NCBI RefSeq assembly: GCF_012516375.2
Contig: NZ_CP051204.2
Span: 4,092,001-4,156,000, forward strand
Length of the DNA stretch: 64,000 bases
Source of the DNA: Chitinophaga oryzae
GTDB taxonomy: Bacteria; Bacteroidota; Bacteroidia; Chitinophagales; Chitinophagaceae
Reading direction: 5' to 3'
Shown: one piece after another, positions 54,593 through 62,468 of the stretch
Layout: each line of letters starts with the position of its first letter
Numbering within the stretch: position 1 is the stretch's first letter
Made by a program: the position numbers and the translations under genes
The notes under the pieces: model-generated
The model's input: the letters and a program-made list of their open reading frames with translations, nothing else
The model's database searches: none
Told to the model about the DNA's origin: nothing

Positions 54593-56776
54593 ATGAGAAA
54601 GACTATTATTGTTTCGAACAGGCTACCGGTAAAAATTACAGAGAAAGACGGTGAATTTTCACTGCAGGCCAGCGAAGGAGGATTGGCAACCGGTTTAGGA
54701 TCTATTTACAGAGAAGGCAATAACATCTGGCTGGGATGGCCGGGACAGGAAATCAGCGATCCGAAACAACAGGAGAAAATTACCAAACAGCTCAGGCAGA
54801 TGAACCTGATGCCCGTTTTTCTCACACAGGAAGAAATCAACAACTTCTATGAAGGATTTTCCAACGAAACCTTATGGCCGGTATTCCATTACATGGCCGT
54901 GTATGCCCGTTACGACCAGGGCTATTGGGATGCTTATTACCAGGTGAACAAAAAGTTCCGTGACATCGTGATGCAGGTCGCCGAACAGGGCGATATTATC
55001 TGGATACACGATTATCAGCTGTTACTGTTGCCCGGCATGCTGCGGGCGGAGATGCCGGAGATATCCATCGGCTTTTTTAACCATATTCCTTTCCCGTCCT
55101 ACGAGTTATTCAGACTTATTCCGTGGCGTGCGGAACTGATAGAAGGAATGCTGGGGGCCGACCTGATGGGCTTTCATACATTCGACGATACCCGTCACTT
55201 TCTCAATGCCGCCAGCCGTATCCTGCCGGTCAATACCAGTGCCAACGTTGTTTCCTATAACGACCGCGCCGTAGTGGTAGAGACTTTCCCGATGGGCATC
55301 GATTTCAATAAATTTTCCGCCCTTGGAAATGACACGGAGGTAAAACACCAGTTGCAAAACCTGCGGGAAAATTTCCAGCAGGAGCGGATGGTGCTTTCCA
55401 TCGACCGCCTGGATTACAGCAAGGGTATCCTGCAACGCCTGCAGGCCTTTGAGTTGTTGCTGCAACTGCATCCGGAGTATGTGGGCAAAGTTGTCCTGTA
55501 CATGATCGTAGTACCTTCCCGGGACACTGTTCCGCAATACAAGGAGCTGCGTGATGAAATCGATAAACTGGTGGGTAATATCAACGCCCGTTTCCGGACC
55601 CTTGCCTGGCATCCGGTGCAGTACTTTTACCGTTCTTTCCCGGTAGAGGTGCTGGCAGCATTATATAATTATGCCGATATCTGCCTGGTGACGCCTATGC
55701 GCGACGGGATGAACCTTGTCAGCAAAGAGTACGTGGCCAGCCGTAATAATAATGATGGCGTGCTGATTCTCAGTGAAATGGCCGGGGCGTCTAAAGAACT
55801 GATTGACGCTATTATCGTCAATCCCAATAACATCGGGGCTATCACCCGGGCCATCGTGGACGCGCTGAATATGCCTCTACCGGAACAGCAGCGACGCATG
55901 AAACAGATGCGGCAGCTGGTGTCCAAGTTCAACATTAATCATTGGGTGAAGTTATTTATGACCCGTCTGGAAGAGGTGAATGAAATGCAGCAGAATATGC
56001 TGGCCCGCAGGGTGAACCAGGAGACCGCCGTAATGATCCGCCAGCAATACAGGAAAACCAAAAGGCGCATCATCTTCCTGGACTATGACGGCACGCTGGT
56101 AGGCTTTCAGACCAATGTCGATATGGCCGCGCCGGACCCCGACCTGTACCAGCTGCTGCGGGAACTGGCCGCTTATCCGGGCAATGATATTGTCATGATC
56201 AGCGGCAGAAAACATGAAACGCTGGGAGAGTGGTTCGGCCATCTGCCGCTCGACCTGATCGCGGAACACGGAGCCTGGCAGAAGACAAAAGAAGGGGAGT
56301 GGTACCAGCTTCCGGGGCTGACCGACAAATGGAAGCAGGAAATACTGCCCATGCTGGAACAAGCCACCGATCGCACGCCCGGTTCTTTCGTGGAAGAAAA
56401 AAGTTACTCGCTGGTATGGCACTACCGTAAAGTAGAATCCGGTTTGGGTGAACTGCGCGCCAATGAACTGATGAATACCCTTCGTTATTACACACAGGAG
56501 AAAGGACTGCAGGTGTTGCCCGGCGACAAGGTCATCGAGGTGAAAAATATAGAGATCAATAAAGGGAAGGCCGCGCTGAGCTGGCTGAACCATAAGAAAT
56601 ACGATTTCATTATGGCCATGGGCGATGATGTGACGGACGAGGATATTTTCAAAGCCCTGCCTCCAAAGGCAATTACCATCAAGGTAGGAAGCCAGGTATC
56701 CGCGGCGCAATATTACCTGCGCAGCCATCACGAGGTGCGACATCTCTTACGCACACTCAAACATTTAGAGATTTAG
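54593..56776 (+). CDS. otsAB: Fused trehalose-6-phosphate synthase/phosphatase
   Basis: A 727-residue two-domain enzyme. Residues 1-470 are GT20 synthase (LATGLGSIYREGNNIWLGWPG region, HDYQLLLLPGML, RLDYSKGILQRL); residues about 485-727 are the HAD phosphatase (FLDYDGTLVGF and GDDVTDEDIF). It makes trehalose from UDP-glucose and glucose-6-P in one polypeptide. The stop TAG sits inside the second unit of octamer palindrome G, and the last codons (HLEI) are also repeat-derived. The 283 bases upstream hold a hairpin (CCTGCG/CGCAGG) and no gene. Confidence 0.95.
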   Translation: MRKTIIVSNRLPVKITEKDGEFSLQASEGGLATGLGSIYREGNNIWLGWPGQEISDPKQQEKITKQLRQMNLMPVFLTQEEINNFYEGFSNETLWPVFHYMAVYARYDQGYWDAYYQVNKKFRDIVMQVAEQGDIIWIHDYQLLLLPGMLRAEMPEISIGFFNHIPFPSYELFRLIPWRAELIEGMLGADLMGFHTFDDTRHFLNAASRILPVNTSANVVSYNDRAVVVETFPMGIDFNKFSALGNDTEVKHQLQNLRENFQQERMVLSIDRLDYSKGILQRLQAFELLLQLHPEYVGKVVLYMIVVPSRDTVPQYKELRDEIDKLVGNINARFRTLAWHPVQYFYRSFPVEVLAALYNYADICLVTPMRDGMNLVSKEYVASRNNNDGVLILSEMAGASKELIDAIIVNPNNIGAITRAIVDALNMPLPEQQRRMKQMRQLVSKFNINHWVKLFMTRLEEVNEMQQNMLARRVNQETAVMIRQQYRKTKRRIIFLDYDGTLVGFQTNVDMAAPDPDLYQLLRELAAYPGNDIVMISGRKHETLGEWFGHLPLDLIAEHGAWQKTKEGEWYQLPGLTDKWKQEILPMLEQATDRTPGSFVEEKSYSLVWHYRKVESGLGELRANELMNTLRYYTQEKGLQVLPGDKVIEVKNIEINKGKAALSWLNHKKYDFIMAMGDDVTDEDIFKALPPKAITIKVGSQVSAAQYYLRSHHEVRHLLRTLKHLEI

Positions 56777-56901
56777 AGATTTAGGGATTTAGATATTTAG
56801 ATATTTTATTGGTGTCCTGTTATATAAATAAATATTTTTATATAAAATACAGCAAAACACCAATAAAATATCTAAATATCTAAATCCCTAAATCTCTAAA
56901 T
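56763..56901. repeat. Octamer palindrome G between otsAB and the GH15 gene
   Basis: Forward units ATTTAGAG (twice), ATTTAGGG, ATTTAGAT (twice), ATTTTATT. Arms 56771-56815 and 56857-56901 are a perfect 45-base inverted repeat around a 41-base AT-rich loop that is itself partly self-complementary. The left arm starts inside otsAB, and the right arm ends two bases from the GH15 stop. Confidence 0.92.
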
Positions 56902-56903
56902 GT

Positions 56904-58685
56904 TTAAAGGAATATTGGTTTGTCCAGTTTCATGGCGATACGATAGGCGGCGTTCATCAGGCCTACATGGCTGTATGCTTGTGGGAAATTACCCCATTGG
57001 CTGCCGGTAGCGGATTCCACGTCTTCACTAAAGAGCAGGAGGTGATTGGAGTACTGCAGCAGCTTACTGAATTCGCGTTGCGCATCATCCACACGTCCTA
57101 CACAGGCGAGCGCCTCTACATACCAGAATGCACACACGAGGAAGGTAGTCCTGGGGAGTCCGAAATCGTCTGAGTGACGGTAGCGGTAAAACAGTCCTTC
57201 CGGTGTTTTCAGTTCTTTTTCCAGGCCTGCCAGGTGGTCCCGCGCTTTTTCGGAGGCGGGATCGAGGTAGTTCATCATGATCAGCTGCAGGGTGCTGGCA
57301 TCGAGATGCTGGCTGCCGGCGGCGTTGGTGTATACTTTCCGGACAGGGTCGTAGCAGCTTTCGATGTGGGCGGCGGCGCGGTTTTTCAATGCAATTGCCC
57401 TTTCAATCAGTTCTTCATTGCCGATGGTGCGCGCCATTTTCTCTGCGGCGTTGCAGCCGGCCCACTGAAACAGGTTCGTATAACAGTGTACGTTAGCCAT
57501 GTTGCGGAACTCCCAGATACCTGCGTCTTTTTCATCGATGGTACGCTCTATTTTCTTCAGCAGGAGATTGATCCAGCGGTCAGAGTCTTTTCGCTCAGAG
57601 AAGATGAAGCGGTGGTCTGTATACAGGGGCAGCATAGAAATCAGCACCTGTCCATATATATCATTCTGGATATGTTCGTAGGCCTGGTTGCCGACCCTGA
57701 CGGGCTGGTTGCCCATATAGCCGTCGAGGTGGGGGAGAATGGTTTCCACCAGTTCCTTTTTGCCCGTAATGCCATACAGGGGCTGATAGCGGAAGTCGCC
57801 GGAGAAGGAGATATCAGTAATGTAGCTGAAGTACTTTTCCATTTCCTCGAAGTGCCCGATATGGTTCAGCGCGGTAATAACATAATAGGTGTCACGCATC
57901 CAGCAGTAGCGGTAATCCCAGTTGCGGCCGCTGTCCGGAAATTCGGGGAGACTGGTGGTACTGGCGGCAATGATGGCGCCGGTGTCTTCGTTCTGGTGGA
58001 TTTTAAGTGCCAGCGCGGCCCTGATCACATATGGCTGATGGTAATTGGCGATGGAAGAGTGTTTGATCCAGGTGTGCCAATAGGTGATGGTTTCCCGGAG
58101 GAACCGTTCGGCTGTGCTGGTCAGCGCCGCTTCCAGCGGTTGCCCGTAGGTGAGTATCAGGTACTTGGTTTCGTTCAGCACAAAATATTCTTCTTCAAAA
58201 ACATAACTGACAGCGATATTGGTAGTCAGTCTGATTTTATCTTCACATCCGGCAAACTCAATGTGGTTGCTGCCTCGTACCGGGTGCAGCTGAGCTGCGC
58301 CATAGTCGCAGGTGGGCGTGCATTTCACCCTGACGCGGGGAGAGCCTTCGAGGGGTTCTACCTTCCGGATCAGCATCAGCGGCTTAAAAAAGCGTTCGTA
58401 TTGCAGGAAGCGGGGGGCGAAGTCCGTCACCCGGTAGCTGCCCTCATGTGTGGTGATTTCGGTACAGAGCACGTTGGTGTTCTCCATATAATATTGATGG
58501 GAGTCGAAATCACCGTTGGGAAGGATGGAAAACGTACCTCCTTTTTTACGGTCGAGCAGCCCGCCAAAAATGAAGGAGCTGTCCATCCGCGGCCAGCAGA
58601 GCCAGTCTACATTCGTGTCTTTGTTGATATGCGCCAGGAAGGCGCAGTTACCAATAAGTCCAGTCTGATAGGTATGTCTTTCCAT
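56904..58685 (-). CDS. Glycoside hydrolase family 15 protein
   Basis: A 593-residue GH15 enzyme. N-terminal beta domain (GLIGNCAFLAHINKDTNVDWLCWPRMDSS) and an alpha/alpha toroid with NWDYRYCWMRDTYYVI; catalytic acid region DAGIWEFRN and base region SEDVESATGSQWGNFPQAYSH. Family members are glucoamylases or trehalases. The convergent trehalose synthase and the nearby glucokinase favour a trehalase or an intracellular glucan role (inference). No signal peptide, so it is cytoplasmic. Confidence 0.92.
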   Translation of the reverse strand: MERHTYQTGLIGNCAFLAHINKDTNVDWLCWPRMDSSFIFGGLLDRKKGGTFSILPNGDFDSHQYYMENTNVLCTEITTHEGSYRVTDFAPRFLQYERFFKPLMLIRKVEPLEGSPRVRVKCTPTCDYGAAQLHPVRGSNHIEFAGCEDKIRLTTNIAVSYVFEEEYFVLNETKYLILTYGQPLEAALTSTAERFLRETITYWHTWIKHSSIANYHQPYVIRAALALKIHQNEDTGAIIAASTTSLPEFPDSGRNWDYRYCWMRDTYYVITALNHIGHFEEMEKYFSYITDISFSGDFRYQPLYGITGKKELVETILPHLDGYMGNQPVRVGNQAYEHIQNDIYGQVLISMLPLYTDHRFIFSERKDSDRWINLLLKKIERTIDEKDAGIWEFRNMANVHCYTNLFQWAGCNAAEKMARTIGNEELIERAIALKNRAAAHIESCYDPVRKVYTNAAGSQHLDASTLQLIMMNYLDPASEKARDHLAGLEKELKTPEGLFYRYRHSDDFGLPRTTFLVCAFWYVEALACVGRVDDAQREFSKLLQYSNHLLLFSEDVESATGSQWGNFPQAYSHVGLMNAAYRIAMKLDKPIFL

Positions 58686-58788
58686 TAAAAATCAATTTAT
58701 TGGTTTTACATTTTTTTCAGAAAATTGTTCAACGAGGGGCAAATGCTGTTCCAATTTGACTATTTTTAGGAGATAAGTTTACGATGTT

Positions 58789-59841
58789 ATGCAGACGATC
58801 AAAAAGCAGCACTATTTGCCGAAGTTTGTAGCACCTGTATATGAGGAGGGGGTAGACCTGTATCTGCTGGCAGGTGATCTGGGAGGCACCAAAACCAACC
58901 TGGCGTTGTTCCGGCTGGCCGATGGCGATCTGGATGTGGTGCGTGAAGATAAATATGCTTCCCGTGACTATGCCAGTTTCTCGGAGATTATTCAGCATTT
59001 TATCAGTCAGGGCGACCGGCAGCCGCAACGTATATGCATTGGCGTAGCCGGACCGGTGGTGAAGGGAAAAGTGGAACTGACCAATTTGGCGCGCGAGCTG
59101 AGTGAAGAGGAGATCCGTCAGGCTACGGGTATTCGTGCGGTAGCGCTGATCAATGATCTCGAAGCTACTGCTTACGGTCTTGCTACTTTATCTCCCGGGC
59201 AACTGACTACGTTGCACCGCGGTGCCGCCGACAATAGTGGTAATATGGCGATTATTGCGCCAGGTACGGGTTTGGGCATGGCGGGGCTATACTGGGACGG
59301 GCAGTATCATCATCCGTTTCCTACAGAGGGGGGGCATGGCGACTTTGCGCCCCGTACAGAGCTGGACATCGCCTTGTTACGTTATCTGCAGGAGAAATAT
59401 GAGATTGCCAGCTGGGAGCGTGTGATTTCCGGACCGGGCATCGTGACCATCTACCAGTTTCTCCGTGATGTGAAAGGTATGGAAGTGCCGGCGGCGCTGG
59501 AGGCTGAAATGGAGGCCGGCGACGATGCGGCAGCCATCAGCAAGGCAGCGATGGAAGGCAAAACCGCCATCTGCGTGAAGACGATGGAGCTGTTTGTGCG
59601 TTATCTGGCCCGTGAATCCTGCAACCTGGTGCTGAAGATGAAGTCCACCGGAGGGTTGTTCCTCGGCGGCGGCATTCCTCCAAAGATTGCACGGTTGCTG
59701 GAGACCGGGGAATTCTATCATCATTACCTGCAGGGCGACCGGATGGCAGAATTACTGGCCAGCGTTCCGATACATATTGTCAATAATGATAAGTCAGCCC
59801 TTTGGGGCGCGGCATATTATGCTGGATTATTAGCAGATTAG
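58789..59841 (+). CDS. glk: Glucokinase (Glk type)
   Basis: A 350-residue glucokinase of the non-ROK Glk family. ATP motif GDLGGTKTNLALF, sugar-binding APGTGLGMAGL and FPTEGGHGDFAPRTELD, with a closing FLGGGIPPKI. It phosphorylates glucose, for example glucose released by the divergent GH15 enzyme 103 bases away. An N-terminal extension of about 25 residues precedes the core. Confidence 0.94.
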   Translation: MQTIKKQHYLPKFVAPVYEEGVDLYLLAGDLGGTKTNLALFRLADGDLDVVREDKYASRDYASFSEIIQHFISQGDRQPQRICIGVAGPVVKGKVELTNLARELSEEEIRQATGIRAVALINDLEATAYGLATLSPGQLTTLHRGAADNSGNMAIIAPGTGLGMAGLYWDGQYHHPFPTEGGHGDFAPRTELDIALLRYLQEKYEIASWERVISGPGIVTIYQFLRDVKGMEVPAALEAEMEAGDDAAAISKAAMEGKTAICVKTMELFVRYLARESCNLVLKMKSTGGLFLGGGIPPKIARLLETGEFYHHYLQGDRMAELLASVPIHIVNNDKSALWGAAYYAGLLAD

Positions 59842-59844
59842 TTT

Positions 59845-59852
59845 TATTTTTG
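59845..59852 (+). promoter_or_regulatory. -7 element before the fluoride riboswitch
   Basis: TATTTTTG fits TAnnTTTG and ends five bases before the aptamer starts, so transcription would begin right at the riboswitch. Confidence 0.65.
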
Positions 59853-59857
59853 CGGCA

Positions 59858-59918
59858 CAGGAAATGGTGTCTTCCTGCTCAGAACCGTTCCGGGTCCTCC
59901 GGAACTGATGGCGCCTAC
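59858..59918 (+). promoter_or_regulatory. Fluoride (crcB-type) riboswitch aptamer
   Basis: Stem CAGGAA / TTCCTG (59858-59863 and 59872-59877) closes the loop ATGGTGTC. A second stem GTTCCGG / CCGGAAC (59887-59893 and 59899-59905) is followed by the conserved CTGATGGCGCCTAC. GGTGTC (59866-59871) can pair with GGCGCC (59910-59915) as the pseudoknot, with two wobbles. The conserved ATGG, AACCG and CTGATGGC-CCTAC elements fit the crcB aptamer, and the gene downstream is a CLC-F exporter. Confidence 0.9.
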
Positions 59919-59970
59919 AAAACGAACCTGGCGATACGGAGATATCGTTATAAACTGCTGTTTGTAGGAC

Positions 59971-61259
59971 ATGAAACAATTCACAAATAAACCGGAACAG
60001 GTGACAGTAGCGTATCAGCTGCTGCGATGGACTGTATTGGTATTACCCGTTGCCCTGGTCGTGGGCAGCCTGGTAGCCCTCTTTTTATGGTTGCTCGACA
60101 AGGCGACCCACATTCGTTTTGAGCATGGGTGGCTGCTCTACCTGTTGCCTGTGGCAGGGGTACTGATTTATTGGTTGTACCGTCTTGGCGGCAAAAATGC
60201 GGAGAAGGGTAACAACCTGATCATGGATGAAATACACCAGCCGGGTGGCGGCGTTCCCGCGAGGATGGCGCCGTTGGTGCTGCTGACGACGGTGATCACC
60301 CATTTGTTTGGCGGTTCTGCCGGACGGGAAGGTACAGCAGTACAGATTGGCGGTAGTATGGCCGCCTGGATCGGAAAAACGCTGGGGCTAACAGAAAAGG
60401 ATATACGTATATTATTAATGACAGGTATTGCCGCGGGCTTCGGGGCTGTTTTTGGTACTCCCATTGCGGGCACCGTGTTCGCGCTGGAAGTGCTGGCCAT
60501 TGGCGCTATGCGGTATGATGCACTGGTACCTTGCCTGATAGCCGCCGTGCTGGCCGATGTGGTTTGTTCCGCCTGGGGCATATCCCATACTCATTACCAG
60601 ATATTATATACGGGTACGCATCTGACGCCTTATATACCTTTTGTGAAAGCAGATCTGCTGTTGTTGCTGAAAGTGATAGTTTGCGGTGTAGCTTTCGGGC
60701 TGACCAGTTTTTTATTTTCCTGGTTGATACATGCCATTAAATATAACGCTAACACCTATATTAAAATACCCTGGCTGATTCCGGTCGTGGGTGGACTGAT
60801 GGTGATTGCCATGACTTTCATTGCTGGTACCCGTGATTACCTGGGGCTGGGCGTGTACAGCCAGTCGGCCGACGGGATCAGTATTGTCAACGCTTTCCGC
60901 GACACGGGGCATATATCCGACTGGAGCTGGCTCTGGAAGCTCGTTTTCACCGCTGTGACACTGGGAATGGGTTTTAAAGGAGGGGAGGTGACCCCCTGTT
61001 TTTCATGGGCGCCGCGCTGGGTCATACGCTGGCGCTGTTACTGGGCGCGCCCGTAGATCTCTTTGCCGGACTTGGATTCATTGCTGTTTTTGCCGGAGCC
61101 ACAAATACCCCGCTGGCCTGTACGTTGATGGGCGTAGAACTTTTCGGCGCAGATCATGTGCTGTACTTTGCCGTAGCATGTTTCACCGCGTATTATTTCA
61201 GCGGTCATTCCGGTATATATGCCTCACAGAAGCTGATAGTCTCTAAATTTGAACGCTAG
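59971..61259 (+). pseudogene. CLC-F fluoride/proton antiporter with a one-base frameshift
   Basis: A CLC channel-family gene of about 430 codons. GNNLI (in EKGNNLIMDEI) replaces the chloride motif GSGIP and is the mark of CLC-F fluoride exporters; GREGTAVQIG is also typical. After GGEVTP the frame breaks: the C5 run at 60992-60996 needs six C to read on into [12 protein letters not shown]. The remainder is intact in the +1 frame to 61259. It may be a sequencing error, a real loss or a phase-variable run. A fluoride riboswitch precedes it. Confidence 0.9.
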
Positions 61260-61285
61260 AACCGCCGTGGTGGCTGGTTTTAGAA

Positions 61286-61301
61286 CTAACAATTTTGTTA
61301 G
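61286..61301. promoter_or_regulatory. Palindrome upstream of the VOC gene
   Basis: CTAACAA-TT-TTGTTAG is a perfect 7-2-7 inverted repeat 38 bases before the VOC start, of the size of a TetR or MarR operator. A TAAGTTTG (61328-61335) follows just before the ATG and fits TAnnTTTG, but is only four bases from it. Confidence 0.4.
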
Positions 61302-61339
61302 CCCGATGTCTGCGTACTTATCCTGTGTAAGTTTGCTGC

Positions 61340-61777
61340 ATGAACAAAACGAATATCACCGGCATCCATCATCTGGCTATACAGGCCAATGATTTCGCCG
61401 CCACCTGCAGATTTTACGAGGCGCTGGGTCTTGAACCTTTTCATTCCTGGGCGCTTCCGGAATATAATATCACGCACGCCGCACTGTTACGGATCCCGGG
61501 CACAAATTCCTTCATCGAGATCTTCGACAAAGATGCGAATGTAGCGGCGCAGGGCCGCCGGAAAATGCCCGGAGAAAGCGTCGTGACCGGTGCATTGCTG
61601 CACCTGGCGCTGACGGTCGTTGATGTGGACGGCGCCTATGCGCACGCATTATCGCTCGGCGCTACGAGCTGCGTCGAACCTTGTGAATTATCGCTGGGAA
61701 TTCCGCCGTTGAAAGTTCGTAACGCACTGGTGTACGGGCCGGATGGAGAAGTGATCGAATTCATCGCTTTTATTTAA
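61340..61777 (+). CDS. VOC family protein (glyoxalase/dioxygenase superfamily)
   Basis: A 145-residue VOC protein with paired beta-alpha-beta modules: GIHHLAIQANDFAATCRFYEALGL opens the first and HLALTVVDVDGAYAHALSLGA the second. Metal ligands are likely the His in IHH, His in LLHLAL and Glu in EVIEFIAF. The function cannot be fixed. Single gene ended by a hairpin terminator. Confidence 0.88.
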   Translation: MNKTNITGIHHLAIQANDFAATCRFYEALGLEPFHSWALPEYNITHAALLRIPGTNSFIEIFDKDANVAAQGRRKMPGESVVTGALLHLALTVVDVDGAYAHALSLGATSCVEPCELSLGIPPLKVRNALVYGPDGEVIEFIAFI

Positions 61778-61779
61778 TT

Positions 61780-61820
61780 TTTTTTTGCCGCCGGGGTATG
61801 AGTTGACCTGGCGGCATTTT
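61780..61820. terminator. Terminator after the VOC gene
   Basis: TGCCGCC (61786-61792) pairs with GGCGGCA (61810-61816), flanked by T runs on both sides. Confidence 0.75.
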
Positions 61821-62142
61821 AGTTTGTTCCCGTCGAAAAATTGCCAGCGCTAAAAATAAGCCGGGTTGACTCCACAGGGCATTAAAGGCCCAAACCGAGT
61901 GTGCTGAGAATCAGATATTCGTACACTGGCCCGGTACAAAGCTGTATAAACGAGCCACAGCGGCTTCATTTCACAGAATTTCCGCCCCGGATTATTAGAA
62001 ACTTCTTCGCTGAGGGATGATGATAATTGCGGCCTCCGAATATTCTTATAATAAACATTATGTTAAATAGAATAAAGCCATTGGAGTATGGAAAAGCTAT
62101 TAGGTCTACCCTTACATGTGAAGCCAATTGAATCCATTTAAG

Positions 62143-62376
62143 CTACTCCTGGATAAACGCTTCCGGATAGCGCAGATCTGTAGGGTGTTTAAGGGTTTTA
62201 AACCACGGTACTATAGCCTTCGTATGCTGCCCTGCCGCCGGGTCAATTGAAATGTGAAATATCCAATTCTCAGGGCCTTCGTTTTCGGGGAATTCGGCCT
62301 TGGACAATAACGACGGGCGTACTCCCGGCGAATACGGGCGCTTTATATGGTAAGAGTAAATGCAATGCAAAACCAC
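62143..62376 (-). CDS. Doubtful 77-residue ORF, possible gene remnant
   Basis: Encodes a sequence ending in LKHPTDLRYPEAFIQE with a middle NEGPENWIFHISIDPAAG. The composition looks protein-like and not like a shadow, but no family was recognised and no promoter is evident. It could be the end of a degraded gene. Confidence 0.25.
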   Translation of the reverse strand: MVLHCIYSYHIKRPYSPGVRPSLLSKAEFPENEGPENWIFHISIDPAAGQHTKAIVPWFKTLKHPTDLRYPEAFIQE

Positions 62377-62378
62377 AA

Positions 62379-62416
62379 AACCAAAGGTCCGGCACTTCCC
62401 GGTCGGACCTTTGGTT
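62379..62416 (-). terminator. Hairpin downstream of the repeat-protein gene
   Basis: AACCAAAGGTCCG (62379-62391) and CGGACCTTTGGTT (62404-62416) form a perfect 13-bp stem, followed on the minus strand by TTGTGGTTTTG. It lies 50 bases past the stop of the minus-strand gene. Confidence 0.65.
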
Positions 62417-62468
62417 GGACAATGTTGGTGCCCGTTATCAGATTTCGTAAATTATAGCACAGGGCTAC

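Larger units (their letters stand above)
61821..62468. other. 648-base stretch without a clear gene
   Basis: Between the VOC terminator and the repeat-protein gene I see only one doubtful ORF (62143-62376) and a hairpin near the right end. The sequence is less GC-rich and less regular than its surroundings, which fits decayed coding DNA or a junction, but no repeats or mobile genes are visible. Confidence 0.5.

Noticed and set aside
57174..58688. Open frame of 504 codons on the plus strand
   Set aside because: It is the antisense shadow of the GH15 gene; that strand has all catalytic motifs and this one shows no family pattern.
59971..61259. Programmed frameshift in the CLC-F gene
   Set aside because: No slippery heptamer or downstream stimulatory structure is seen, and other CLC genes are read in one frame; error or mutation is simpler.
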